Assembly (NCBI RefSeq): GCF_003933735.1
Contig: NZ_RSED01000007.1
Span: forward strand, 1-64,000
Direction of reading: 5' to 3'
From: Aquabacterium soli
GTDB taxonomy: Bacteria; Pseudomonadota; Gammaproteobacteria; Burkholderiales; Burkholderiaceae_C
Length of the DNA: 64,000 bases
In this document: one piece after another, positions 17,615 through 26,246 of the stretch
How positions within the stretch are numbered: the stretch's first letter is position 1
Layout: the number at the start of each line of letters is the position of its first letter
The notes under the pieces: model-generated
What the model was told of the DNA's origin: nothing
What the model saw: the letters and a program-made list of their open reading frames with translations, nothing else
Database searches by the model: none
Position numbers and translations under genes: made by a program

Positions 17615-19528
17615 GTGAACTCATTGGCAGCAGCAGTAGCACTGGGAGGTTTTTCTCCTCAGCCCAATCCCAACGCGGACACCGTGGAGGCGGCCACACT
17701 CATCGTGTCCTACCTGGAGGCCATCGGCGTCGAATATGTGTTCGGTGTGCCCGGCGGTGCGATCGAACCCCTGTACAACGCCCTGGCCGTGAGCATGCGC
17801 CGCGGCGGACCCCGCCCTGTGCTGGCGAGGCATGAGGCGGGCGCCGCCTTCATGGCCGATGGCTATGCCCGCGAAACCGGTCGCCTGGGGGTGTGCGTGG
17901 CCACCTCGGGCCCTGGCGCTACCAACCTGCTCACAGGCGTGGCCTGCGCCTACGACAACGGCGTGCCGCTTCTGGCCATCACGGGACAGCCCTCGCTGCC
18001 ATTGTTCGGCAAGCGCGCACTGCAGGAATCTGCCTGCACCGGTGTCAACACGGTGGGCATGTTCCGCCACTGCACCCGCTACAGCACGCTGGTCTCGCAT
18101 GCGGATCAGCTGGAAAACAAGCTTGTCAACGCACTGATGCGGGCATCGCAGTTGCCGCATGGGCCGGTGCACCTGTCCATCCCGGTCGATCTGCTGCGCA
18201 CGCAGATCGAGCAGCGCTTGTCGCCCGAGGGGCTCAAGGGCCTGCTGGTCAAGCCGTCGATGATCGATGAGGACGCGGTGCGCAGCCTGTTCAAGCTGGT
18301 GCAGGACAGCCGCAAGACCGTGCTGATCATCGGTGGGGGTTGCGGGGAAGCGATCGACGCACTGATGCATTTCTGCGAGCTGACCGATTCCAGTTTCGTG
18401 ACCACGCCCGATGCCAAGGGGCTGGTGCAACCGCACCATCCGCTGTACCGTGGCGTGTTCGGCTTTGCTGGCCACATGTCTGCGCATAAGGCGCTGCGCG
18501 ATGGCGTGGACCTGGTGCTGGCCATCGGCACCAGCCTGGGCGAATGGACCAGCGGCGCGTGGAGCGACAGCGTGCTCAACCAGCGCCTGGTGCACATCGA
18601 TGCGGCGGACGAGCACCTGCTGCGCTCTCCGATGGCGCGCCAGCATGTGCGCGGCCGCATCCGCACCGTGTTCGAGCGGTTGCTCGACATGATGCACATC
18701 GAGCAGGCCTCGCTGGGCCTGCCCTGGGCTGGCGCTGACGTGGGGCGCGTGCGCTTCGCGGCCAACGCGGCCGACAAGGTGCACCTGGCCGAGCCTGAGA
18801 AGGTGCATTCGAATGACACGCCCATCAAGCCGCAACGCTTGATGACGGAGCTGTCACGGCGTTTCCCGCCCACCACGCGCTTCGTGGCCGATGCCGGCAA
18901 CAGCACGGCCTGGGCCATCCACTATCTGGAACTGCGCAACCGGCGCATGGGCCTGGTTCCTGTGGCCTCGGCGGCATCCGTCGATGGCGATACCGTGGGC
19001 GCGCAGGCCTTGCCGGCCGCCTTGGCCCCGCAGCCTCAGCGCCGCGGCGAGCGCCGTCAGGACCACGCCGGCTGGCTGCGTGTGCTGATGGATTTCGCGC
19101 CGATGGGTTGGGCCATCGGGGCGGCCGTGGGCATCGCACGCGGCAAACCCGATTGCCCGGTGGTGTGCATCACGGGTGATGGCAGTTATCTGATGAACGG
19201 CCAGGAGATCACCGTGGCCGCGCAAGAGGGCCTGAACGTCGTCTTCGTGATCCTCAATGACTCCGCGCTGGGCATGGTCAAGCACGGCCAGCGGCTGGCC
19301 GGTGCCGAGCAGGTGGCCTTCGAGCTGCCCCAGATCAACTATGCGGCCATGGCTGCGGCCATGGGCATTGCAGGCCACGTGATCGAATCGCCGGAGGATT
19401 TCGCGGCGCTGGACATGGACACCATCCTCAAGCGCCAGGGCCCCACGCTGCTGGACGTGCGCATCGACGGTGAGGAAGTGCCGCCAATGAGCCTGCGCAT
19501 GCAGACGCTGGACAGCATCCAGGACTGA
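17615..19528 (+). CDS. Thiamine-diphosphate-dependent enzyme, acetolactate synthase-like
   Basis: This 637-residue protein starts at GTG 17615, with AGGGCGTGAAG upstream. Three ThDP-enzyme domains are visible. The Pyr domain has the cofactor-activating Glu in RHEAGAAFMADGYAR. The central domain has a DAKGL turn. The PP domain has a GDGSYLMN ... ILNDSALGM metal/ThDP motif. A Gln/Arg-rich insert (about residues 455-485) lies before the PP domain. No small regulatory subunit gene (ilvH-type) is nearby, so a housekeeping valine-pathway role is unlikely. The next two genes are citrate-synthase-like, 11 bases downstream and overlapping each other, so the enzyme probably makes or uses a 2-oxo acid in the same pathway. 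The exact reaction is unknown. Confidence 0.85.
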   Translation: MNSLAAAVALGGFSPQPNPNADTVEAATLIVSYLEAIGVEYVFGVPGGAIEPLYNALAVSMRRGGPRPVLARHEAGAAFMADGYARETGRLGVCVATSGPGATNLLTGVACAYDNGVPLLAITGQPSLPLFGKRALQESACTGVNTVGMFRHCTRYSTLVSHADQLENKLVNALMRASQLPHGPVHLSIPVDLLRTQIEQRLSPEGLKGLLVKPSMIDEDAVRSLFKLVQDSRKTVLIIGGGCGEAIDALMHFCELTDSSFVTTPDAKGLVQPHHPLYRGVFGFAGHMSAHKALRDGVDLVLAIGTSLGEWTSGAWSDSVLNQRLVHIDAADEHLLRSPMARQHVRGRIRTVFERLLDMMHIEQASLGLPWAGADVGRVRFAANAADKVHLAEPEKVHSNDTPIKPQRLMTELSRRFPPTTRFVADAGNSTAWAIHYLELRNRRMGLVPVASAASVDGDTVGAQALPAALAPQPQRRGERRQDHAGWLRVLMDFAPMGWAIGAAVGIARGKPDCPVVCITGDGSYLMNGQEITVAAQEGLNVVFVILNDSALGMVKHGQRLAGAEQVAFELPQINYAAMAAAMGIAGHVIESPEDFAALDMDTILKRQGPTLLDVRIDGEEVPPMSLRMQTLDSIQD

Positions 19529-19539
19529 GGCGCACCACC

Positions 19540-20352
19540 ATGAGCGTGTCACCTATCCACACCCGCATCTGGCAGGAAACGCCAGAGGCCGACAACCCTT
19601 TCGCCACGCGCACCGCGCGCTGCCATGGCTATGACGTGTACGGCGCGATGCTGGGTCGCGCGGGCTGGGCGGAGATGGTCTACCTGCTGTTCCGTGGGGA
19701 GGCGCCGCAGCCTTGGCAGGCGCGCGTGATGGACATGTTGGCCGTGGCCTTGGCCAATGCCGGGCCGCGTGATCCGGCCGTGCATGCGGCCATGGGGGGC
19801 GGCATCGGGGGCTCGACGGCGGCGTCCAGCCTGATGGCCGCGCTGGCCGTGGGTGCCGGGCAGGTCGGCGGCGCGCGCGAGGTGTTCCTGGCCGTGCGGG
19901 ACTGGCGCGATTGTGGCTGTGATCTGCCCGCCTGGCGCGAGCGCATCGCCGCCAGGCCCGACAACGGCGACGATGTCTGGCCCACGCCCGAGCACACGCC
20001 GGGCTTCGATGTGCATGGCGTGTCCACGCCCTTGATCGTGCAGCAGGCACTCGATGCCCTGGCCCGTGACAGCCAGGGGCCGCGACTGGCCTGGCTGCAG
20101 TCCCACCGCCTGCTGCTGGAAGAGGCCGCTCGCTCGCCGCTGGCCATGACCGGCGTGGCTGCGGCGGCCCTGGCCGACCTTGGCTTCGAACCCGCGCAGG
20201 CGGAGATGCTGTTCCTCTTGCTGCGCCTGCCTGGTGCGGCCGCGCACGTGCTGGAACAGGAAGGCAACAGCTACAAGCGTTTTCCCTTCTACCCCCTTGA
20301 TCTGGAAGACGACCCTGCGCGGCGTGGCCAGACCCTGGAGACCCTGCCATGA
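19540..20352 (+). CDS. Short citrate-synthase-like protein (first of a pair)
   Basis: This 270-residue protein is much shorter than normal citrate synthase (370-430) and close to citryl-CoA-lyase size. Citrate-synthase-like segments are recognisable: an N-terminal helix with GWAEMVYLLFRGE, a GGGIGGSTAAS turn where synthases have the catalytic HGG, a PGFDVHG segment near the usual GFGH position, and a C-terminal FLLLRLPGAAAHVLEQ helix resembling the family's IAHWLEQ. By eye, the first catalytic His is Ile and the C-terminal catalytic Asp is absent. Its stop overlaps the next gene's start (ATGA), suggesting a heteromeric complex. No catalytic function is assigned. Confidence 0.72.
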   Translation: MSVSPIHTRIWQETPEADNPFATRTARCHGYDVYGAMLGRAGWAEMVYLLFRGEAPQPWQARVMDMLAVALANAGPRDPAVHAAMGGGIGGSTAASSLMAALAVGAGQVGGAREVFLAVRDWRDCGCDLPAWRERIAARPDNGDDVWPTPEHTPGFDVHGVSTPLIVQQALDALARDSQGPRLAWLQSHRLLLEEAARSPLAMTGVAAAALADLGFEPAQAEMLFLLLRLPGAAAHVLEQEGNSYKRFPFYPLDLEDDPARRGQTLETLP

Positions 20353-21167
20353 GCCATCCTCATCCCCTGCAGGCCCATGTGGGCGTGCTGCGCACGCGCG
20401 TCGGCGGCGCTTTTCCTGGTAGCCGAGCCGTGTTCCGGGGCCATGACCTGCACCAGGACCCGACCGTGCGCAACCTGACGTGGGTCGAGCTGTGCGCCTT
20501 CGGCATCACGGGCCGGCGCATCACGCGGGACCAGGCCCGGGTGATCGAGACCATGTGGGTGTGGACCAGCTACCCCGATGCGCGCATCTGGAACAACCGC
20601 GTGGCCGCTCTGGCGGGCACCACGCGCAGCACGCCCAACCTGGCCATCAGCGCGGCACAGGCCGTGTCCGAGGCCACCATCTACGGCCGCCGCAACGAGT
20701 ACCGCGCGCTGGCCTTTTTCCGTTGGGCGCACCAGCGCATGCTGGCCGGCGCCACGGTGGAGCAGGCCATCGACGAGCATCTGCGCGCCGGCAAGCGCCT
20801 GGCTGGCTATGGCCGCCCGCTGGCTTCGGACGATGAGCGCATCGCACCCACCATGGCCCTGGCCCGCGAGCTGGGCCTGGCCGATGGCCCGCACGTGCGC
20901 CTGTGCTTCGAGGTGGACCGGGCGCTGCAGGCCCAGGGCAAGCCATTGCGCATGAACTTCGGGGCGCTGACCTCGGCTTTCGGCGCCGACTTCGGCTTCA
21001 CCCCGCGCGAGTACGGGATGATGCATTTCCCGGCGTTCGTGGGGGGCATGCAGCCTTGTTATCTGGAGGCACTGGACAAGCCGCCTGGCGCCGTTTTCCC
21101 GACCCCGTGCGATGGGGTGGTCTACGACGGCGAACCCGCGCGAGACTGGCCTGGCGCGGTACGCTGA
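20349..21167 (+). CDS. Short citrate-synthase-like protein (second of a pair)
   Basis: This 272-residue protein has its start codon overlapping the previous stop (ATGA). Family-like segments are the N-terminal LTWVELCAFGITGRR, RVAALAGTTRSTPNLAISAA (matching the helix before the active site), AGYGRPLASDDERI (matching GFGHRVYK..DPR, but His is Arg) and FGALTSAFGADFGFTP near the C-terminus (catalytic Asp not seen). The expected HGG is IYG. It resembles proteins often labelled citryl-CoA lyase. With its partner it may form a split or regulatory citrate-synthase-type assembly working with the upstream ThDP enzyme. This is inference. Confidence 0.7.
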   Translation: MSHPHPLQAHVGVLRTRVGGAFPGSRAVFRGHDLHQDPTVRNLTWVELCAFGITGRRITRDQARVIETMWVWTSYPDARIWNNRVAALAGTTRSTPNLAISAAQAVSEATIYGRRNEYRALAFFRWAHQRMLAGATVEQAIDEHLRAGKRLAGYGRPLASDDERIAPTMALARELGLADGPHVRLCFEVDRALQAQGKPLRMNFGALTSAFGADFGFTPREYGMMHFPAFVGGMQPCYLEALDKPPGAVFPTPCDGVVYDGEPARDWPGAVR

Positions 21168-21199
21168 CAGCAGCGCGCCCTTGTCCCGATATCTCAATT

Positions 21200-21219
21200 C
21201 CTCTGCCTGAAGGCAGAGG
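21200..21219. repeat. Stem-loop CCTCTGCC-TGAA-GGCAGAGG
   Basis: This is a perfect 8-bp stem with a TGAA loop, 32 bases after the citrate-synthase-like genes. There is no T-run. It may end the operon transcript or be a small dispersed intergenic repeat, since a related stem lies at 42837-42853. Confidence 0.5.
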
Positions 21220-21279
21220 CGTGCCGGCCTGATTTGGGCGATGATGCTCGCATCGTTGTCCCCACTTTGAGAGGCCTGC

Positions 21280-21708
21280 ATGCACATCTCCGTGCGCAAA
21301 GACCCTGGCGCCCTGATGCGCCACATCATCCATGTGCGTGATCACCTTGTGCCCACCGACATGGACGTGGCAGCGGGCGGTGAAAGCAGTGGCCCGGATC
21401 CTCATGATCTGTACGACTCGTCACTGGGTGCCTGCAAAGCGCTGACGGTGATCTGGTATGCGCGCCGCAAGGGCCTGCCGCTGCAGGACCTCGAGGTGAC
21501 TGTATCGCGCGATGCCAGCCAGGAACGTCAGGGCATCTACCGCCTGTCGACCACCCTGCGCCTGGGCGGTGAACTGACGGATGCGCAGCGCCAGGAGCTG
21601 CTCAACGTGGCCTCCAAATGCCCGGTGCACAAGCTGATGACCGCGGTGACCACCGAGATCAGCACCGTGCTCGACGACAACCCGCCCGGCACCGAGGTGG
21701 CCCCATGA
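21280..21708 (+). CDS. OsmC-family peroxiredoxin
   Basis: This 142-residue protein has the two OsmC/Ohr active-site cysteines, in SLGACKAL and VASKCPVH. It matches the family length and would reduce organic hydroperoxides in the cytoplasm. GAGAGG lies seven bases before the ATG. The stop overlaps the start of the pirin gene (ATGA), so the two are coupled. OsmC and pirin together suggest an oxidative-stress operon. Confidence 0.9.
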   Translation: MHISVRKDPGALMRHIIHVRDHLVPTDMDVAAGGESSGPDPHDLYDSSLGACKALTVIWYARRKGLPLQDLEVTVSRDASQERQGIYRLSTTLRLGGELTDAQRQELLNVASKCPVHKLMTAVTTEISTVLDDNPPGTEVAP

Positions 21709-22595
21709 GCGATCCCGACACCCTGCTGCTGTCCGGCCATGAGTCCGACCTGGGCGGTGGCTTCATCGTGCACCGCCTGCTGCCCTCGGGCAAGCGCCAG
21801 CGTGTCGGCCCCTTCATCTTCTTCGACCACTTCGGGCCCGTGACGCACCTCCCGGAGGCCAACACCGATGTGCGTCCGCACCCGCACATCGGCCTGGCCA
21901 CGGTGACCTACCTGTTCGAGGGCGCGATGATGCACCGTGACAGCCTGGGTTCGGTGCAGCGCATCGAGCCGGGGGCCATCAACTGGATGAATGCGGGCCA
22001 CGGCATCGTGCACTCCGAGCGCACGCCCGATGACCTGCGCAGCGCACCGCGTACCTCGCACGGCCTGCAGTTGTGGGTGGCCGTACCCGCCGCACTGGAA
22101 GAGTCAGAACCCAGCTTCGCGCACACCGGTGCCGAACAGATTCCCGAGGTACCGCTGGACGGGGCCCATGTGCGTGTGCTGGTGGGCAGTGCCTGGGGCG
22201 CGACCTCGCCGGTGAAGCCGGCCTCCGACACGCTCTACCTGGACATCCGCCTGGAGCCCGGCCGCACGCTGGACCTGCCGGCGCTGGCGCCCGAGATGGC
22301 GGTCTATGGCGTGGACCGCCCGCTCACGGTGAATGGCGAGCCGCTGGCCCCGCACACCATGGCCGTGATCGATGGCGCCGCGCAGGTGCGCAACGACACC
22401 GATGGCGAACTGCGCTTCGTGGTGATCGGCGGCGAGCCGCTCGAGGGCGAGCGCTTCATCTGGTGGAACTTCGTGTCCAGCCGCAAGGAGCGTGTTGTGC
22501 AGGCCGCGCAGGATTGGGACGCCCGGCGCTTTGCCGACGTGCCCGGCGAGACCGAGCGCATCGACCTGCCGGTGCGGCGCCCGCACTGGTTCTGA
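21705..22595 (+). CDS. Pirin-family protein (bicupin)
   Basis: This 296-residue bicupin starts at the ATG overlapping the osmC stop. The N-terminal cupin carries the metal ligands in RPHPHIGL and in GHGIVHSE (three His plus Glu), so it should bind iron. The C-terminal cupin ends with a WWNFVSSRKE segment typical of pirins. Some pirins are quercetinases and others redox-sensing regulators. Its pairing with OsmC points to a redox role here, though this is not proven. Confidence 0.9.
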   Translation: MSDPDTLLLSGHESDLGGGFIVHRLLPSGKRQRVGPFIFFDHFGPVTHLPEANTDVRPHPHIGLATVTYLFEGAMMHRDSLGSVQRIEPGAINWMNAGHGIVHSERTPDDLRSAPRTSHGLQLWVAVPAALEESEPSFAHTGAEQIPEVPLDGAHVRVLVGSAWGATSPVKPASDTLYLDIRLEPGRTLDLPALAPEMAVYGVDRPLTVNGEPLAPHTMAVIDGAAQVRNDTDGELRFVVIGGEPLEGERFIWWNFVSSRKERVVQAAQDWDARRFADVPGETERIDLPVRRPHWF

Positions 22596-23279
22596 TCAGA
22601 GCCGAACCGTGTCGCTGGCCGCCAGCGACTGCGTGCCCATCACGATCATGCGCACCATCAGGGCCAACTGCTGAGTCAGCTCGTCGTGCTTGTCGGGCGG
22701 CAGGTCCATGGCCGTGGCGCCCATGGCGAACACCAGCCGTGTGATGGCCTTGGCCGTGAGGGCCGGCTCGTACAGGCCGGTGCCATTGGCCTTGGCCAGG
22801 CGGATCAGGTCCACGCAGAGCTCTTCTTCGAAGAAATGCAGCTCGCGCTCGACGGCGGCCTTGAAGGCGGGCGATCCCACCGTGCCTTCGCGCAGCAGGA
22901 TGTGCAGCATCTTGTCGTCTGCCCGCAGCTGTTCCATGAAGGCCTCGATCGATCCCCGCACCACGCTGCGGTCGCCTGTGGCTCGATGGCGCGCCTCGCC
23001 GATGATGCGCCGCAGCGAGCGGCCGGCCAGGTCGATCAGGGCGACAGCCAGCTCGTCCATGTCGCGGAACTGGCGGTAGAAGCTGTTGGGCGCGATGCCT
23101 GCTTCACGGGCGACTTCGCGCAGGCTCAGGGTGGAGACGCTGCGGTGCGGGCCAACCAGCTTGAGGGCCGCCTGGATGATGTCGTCACGCGAGATCACGG
23201 CCTTGCGGCCCGGTGTGCCATGCGTGGCCACCGGCAGGGCCGGGACAGGCGGGCTGGAATCGGTGATCGTGGTGCTCAT
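22596..23279 (-). CDS. TetR-family regulator, FabR/DesT-like
   Basis: The TetR N-terminal HTH contains SLREVAREAGIAPNSFYRQF, closely matching the recognition helix of FabR/DesT repressors that sense the saturated/unsaturated acyl-CoA ratio. The start at 23279 gives 227 residues. ATGs at 23321 and 23336 are in frame and would lengthen a poorly conserved tail; none has a clear ribosome-binding site. It is divergent from a ferredoxin reductase and a fatty-acid desaturase, the same arrangement as desT-desCB in Pseudomonas aeruginosa, which strongly supports a role in repressing desaturation. The inverted repeats in the shared promoter are its likely sites. Confidence 0.88.
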   Translation of the reverse strand: MSTTITDSSPPVPALPVATHGTPGRKAVISRDDIIQAALKLVGPHRSVSTLSLREVAREAGIAPNSFYRQFRDMDELAVALIDLAGRSLRRIIGEARHRATGDRSVVRGSIEAFMEQLRADDKMLHILLREGTVGSPAFKAAVERELHFFEEELCVDLIRLAKANGTGLYEPALTAKAITRLVFAMGATAMDLPPDKHDELTQQLALMVRMIVMGTQSLAASDTVRL

Positions 23280-23341
23280 GGACGGTGTGGGGCGGATCGG
23301 CGACGCGTCAAGGATGTCCATGATAGCGAAAACCATTAAAG

Positions 23342-23379
23342 TACAAGTGTATAGACATATGTATTTTGATCGCTATACT
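23342..23379 (+). promoter_or_regulatory. Promoter and operators of the desaturase operon
   Basis: TAGACA at 23352-23357 (-35, 5 of 6) and TATACT at 23374-23379 (-10, 5 of 6) are 16 bases apart. The start codon of the next gene is at 23387, so transcription should start at or next to the ATG (leaderless). An inverted repeat TACA-AG-TGTA (23342-23351) touches the -35, and a second palindrome ACATATGT (23355-23362) overlaps it. Both are well placed for repression by the divergent FabR/DesT-like protein. Confidence 0.7.
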
Positions 23380-23386
23380 GTGCATC

Positions 23387-24514
23387 ATGACGACCGCATC
23401 CTTCTCTGCGCCGCGCTCAGGCCTGGCCCGCCGGCTGTTGCAACCCCTGGTCAGCCCCGAGGTGTTCGACTTCTGGGCGGCGCTGGTGCGTCCCGGCACG
23501 TCTTGGAACCGTCCGCTGGGCCGCATCGTGGCGCGGCACGAGGCGGCACGCGATGCCGTCACCCTGCTGATCCAGCCCAATCGCCACTGGCGTGGTTTCC
23601 AGCCCGGTCAGCACCTGAATGTGGGTGCGCAGGTCGGTGGCCGGTGGGTGCAGCGCAGCTACAGCCTCAGCGGCATCCCGCGCCGAGATGGCCGCATTGC
23701 CATCACCGTGCGCCGTGTCGAGGGCGGCGTGCTCAGCGAGCACCTGACCGGCCGTGCCCGCGTGGGCGAGGTGCTGAGCCTGGGCCCTGCCTTTGGCGAC
23801 ATGATCTGGCCGGGGGCTTCTTCGGACGCACCGGCCGCCCAGGAGAGCGCCTGGCTGTTCCTGGCCGCCGGCAGCGGTATCACCCCCTTGATGAGCCTGA
23901 CGCGCGCCTGGGCCGCGGCCGGCACCCCGGCGGACCTGACCCTGGTGTACTGGGCCCGCACCCGCGAAGAGTTGTGCTTTGCCGAGGAACTACGTGCACT
24001 GGCCTTGCGGGAAGCCCGGTTCCGCGTGCACTTCGTAATGACGCGCCAGGATGGCCTGCGCGACACCGAGCTGCAGGGCCGCCTCAACGAAGCCCGGCTG
24101 GAGTCGATCGTGCCCGACCTGCCCCGGCGCCAGATCTATGCCTGTGGTCCGGCTGGTTTTGTCGACACCGCGCGGCGCGTGGCCGCCCCCCGTGCGCGGT
24201 CGTTCCATGCCGAGGCCTTCACACCGCCGCTGCTGGCCGCCGTGGAGCCCCAGGCGGGCACCGTGGCCGTGCACCTGAGTGCCTCGAACCGCACCTTGCA
24301 ACTGCCTGTCGCCCAGTCCCTGCTTACCGCCCTGGAAGAGCAGGGCGTCCGGCCCGCCTCCGGTTGCCGCATGGGCATCTGCCGTACCTGCGTCTGCCCC
24401 AAGACGGAGGGCACCACCCAGAACCTGGGCACGGGCGAGCTCCACCACGGCCACGACAGCGCCCTGCGCCTGTGCGTCAGCCGCGCCTGTTCCGACCTCA
24501 CGCTGAACCTCTGA
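23387..24514 (+). CDS. Ferredoxin-NAD(P)H reductase with 2Fe-2S domain (DesC-like)
   Basis: This 375-residue electron-transfer protein has an FAD-binding domain with RSYSLSG, an NAD(P)-binding domain with AAGSGITPLMSL and YACGPAGF, and a C-terminal plant-type 2Fe-2S ferredoxin with CRMGICRTCVC and a later Cys in LRLCVSRAC. It should pass electrons from NAD(P)H to the desaturase encoded 16 bases downstream. Translation probably begins on a leaderless transcript, since no ribosome-binding site precedes the ATG. Context matches DesC of the acyl-CoA desaturase system. Confidence 0.92.
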   Translation: MTTASFSAPRSGLARRLLQPLVSPEVFDFWAALVRPGTSWNRPLGRIVARHEAARDAVTLLIQPNRHWRGFQPGQHLNVGAQVGGRWVQRSYSLSGIPRRDGRIAITVRRVEGGVLSEHLTGRARVGEVLSLGPAFGDMIWPGASSDAPAAQESAWLFLAAGSGITPLMSLTRAWAAAGTPADLTLVYWARTREELCFAEELRALALREARFRVHFVMTRQDGLRDTELQGRLNEARLESIVPDLPRRQIYACGPAGFVDTARRVAAPRARSFHAEAFTPPLLAAVEPQAGTVAVHLSASNRTLQLPVAQSLLTALEEQGVRPASGCRMGICRTCVCPKTEGTTQNLGTGELHHGHDSALRLCVSRACSDLTLNL

Positions 24515-24530
24515 TCATCCGCACCACGCC

Positions 24531-25685
24531 ATGACCACCGCCACGCTCAGCCAGCCTCTCAGCAAGCCGCTGTCGCCCACCGAACTGCAGTCCTTTGGTG
24601 ACGAGATCGATGCCTTGCGCGCCCGCACCGTCGCCGACATCGGTGACCGTGATGCGCGCTACATCCGCCGCGTCGTCAAGGGCGTTCGCTACATGGAGGC
24701 AGCTGGCCGCGCCCTGCTGTTCATCGGCATCTTCCCGCCGGCCTGGATCCTGGGCACGCTGCTGCTGGGACTGGCCAAGATCCTGGAAAACATGGAGCTG
24801 GCCCATAACGTGATGCACGGCCAGTACGACTGGATGAACGATCCCACGCTCGATGGCAAGACCTACGAGTGGGACATCGTCGGTACCAGCGACAACTGGC
24901 GCAAGACGCACAACTTCAAGCACCACACCTACACCAACGTGCGCGGCATGGACGACGACATCGGCTACGGCCTGCTGCGCATCTTTCCCGAGCAGCGCTG
25001 GCGGCCGTTCTTCCTGGCACAGCCCTTCATCGCGGTGATCTTTGCCTTGCTGTTCGAGTGGGGCGTGGCCATCCAGGACCTGCGCCTGGGCCGCTGGTTC
25101 GCCGGCAAGATGAAGCCGGGCGAACTGGGTGCGGCCTTCAAGCCGGTGGGCAAGAAGATGCGCCGCCAGGTCATCAAGGACTACGTGATCTTCCCGCTGC
25201 TGGCCGGGCCCTTCTTCCTGCCGGTGCTGCTGGGCAACATCGTGGCCAACCTGATGCGCAATGTGTGGACCTTCTCGATCATCTTCTGCGGCCACTTCAC
25301 CGCCGATGCCGAGACCTTTCCCAAGAGCGTGCTCAAGAACGAATCGCGGGCCCACTGGTACCTGCGCCAGGTGCGGGGTTCGTCCAACCTGCGCGGCGGG
25401 CGCCTGCTCAACCTGATGTCGGGCAACCTGAGCCACCAGATCGAACACCACCTGTTTCCTGATCTGCCGGCCAACCGCTACGCCGAACTGGCGCCTGAAG
25501 TGCAGGCCATCTGTGCGCGCTACGGCGTGCACTACAACACCGGCTCGTTCTGGCAGCAGTATGGGCAAGTGCTGTGGCGCATCCTGCGCCATGCCTTCCC
25601 CAGCAAGCCTGCCCCCGACGCGCCGCTGGTGCAGCCCCCGCAGCTCGACGACGACGAGGCACTGTCCCTGTCCCGCCAGGGATGA
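24531..25685 (+). CDS. Membrane fatty-acid (acyl-CoA) desaturase, DesB-like
   Basis: This 384-residue di-iron desaturase has all three His boxes: HNVMH, HNFKHH and HQIEHH. Hydrophobic helices lie at about residues 55-80, 160-180 and 220-245. It would insert a cis double bond into acyl-CoA or phospholipid acyl chains at the inner membrane, using electrons from the upstream reductase. The TetR/reductase/desaturase order matches the Pseudomonas DesT/DesC/DesB set, so a delta-9 acyl-CoA activity is the best guess. Confidence 0.92.
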   Translation: MTTATLSQPLSKPLSPTELQSFGDEIDALRARTVADIGDRDARYIRRVVKGVRYMEAAGRALLFIGIFPPAWILGTLLLGLAKILENMELAHNVMHGQYDWMNDPTLDGKTYEWDIVGTSDNWRKTHNFKHHTYTNVRGMDDDIGYGLLRIFPEQRWRPFFLAQPFIAVIFALLFEWGVAIQDLRLGRWFAGKMKPGELGAAFKPVGKKMRRQVIKDYVIFPLLAGPFFLPVLLGNIVANLMRNVWTFSIIFCGHFTADAETFPKSVLKNESRAHWYLRQVRGSSNLRGGRLLNLMSGNLSHQIEHHLFPDLPANRYAELAPEVQAICARYGVHYNTGSFWQQYGQVLWRILRHAFPSKPAPDAPLVQPPQLDDDEALSLSRQG

Positions 25686-25810
25686 TGGAAGGCGCCGCCG
25701 CGTCGCCCCAATGCCCTGAGGGTGACAGGGCGGTACGGTGCCTTCAGCGGGCATGCGGCGCACAATGATCTGCCTGCCTCTCGATGCCATGAGAGGCCAA
25801 GGAGCGAATC

Positions 25811-26080
25811 ATGGACATCAAGCTTCAACGCCTGGAGACCATCCCCGCCACCGATGAGGCGGGCAAGGCCTACACCGTGCACGCCTTCGAACGACTGGCG
25901 CACGTGCCCGTGCTGCTGGACAGCCGCACCCAGTGGGAGCCCACCGGCCAGGTCGAGTACCGCCTGGCCAGCGGCGAGCGCCTGGACGTCGACACCGATG
26001 GCGACTGGCTGCTGCCAGGCAGCGAGTTGCGTCTGCATCGCCAGAACGGCCTGCCCGCGCGCAGTGCCCAGGCCACCTGA
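25811..26080 (+). CDS. Small conserved-looking hypothetical protein
   Basis: This 89-residue acidic protein starts at ATG 25811 with AAGGAG nine bases upstream. It has no signal peptide or membrane helix. The C-terminal half has alternating polar and hydrophobic residues with turns (GQVEYRLASGERLDVDTDGD) suggesting a small beta-barrel or sandwich. The strong ribosome-binding site and the codon use support a real gene. I do not recognise the family. Confidence 0.72.
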   Translation: MDIKLQRLETIPATDEAGKAYTVHAFERLAHVPVLLDSRTQWEPTGQVEYRLASGERLDVDTDGDWLLPGSELRLHRQNGLPARSAQAT

Positions 26081-26117
26081 GCCTGCAGCGCCAGGCTGCC
26101 CCGGTGGCGTGAGGCCG

Positions 26118-26161
26118 GCAAGCAACGGCTTGCGAATTAGGGGGGTTATTTCGTGCCCCCG
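26118..26161. other. Two stem-loops before the TpsB-like gene
   Basis: GCAAGC-AACG-GCTTGC (26118-26133) is a perfect hairpin. It is followed at once by GGGGGG pairing with CCCCC around TTATTTCGT (about 26140-26161). Neither has a T-run. They lie between the small hypothetical gene and the outer-membrane transporter gene and may end transcription or form its leader. Confidence 0.35.
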
Positions 26162-26246
26162 GTGGGGTTGATCGTGCGAGGATCAAGGTCCCGCTGACCA
26201 TGAGGGGCGCCATGCCTTGGCGATCCCCGGAAGGTCTGTTGTCTCG

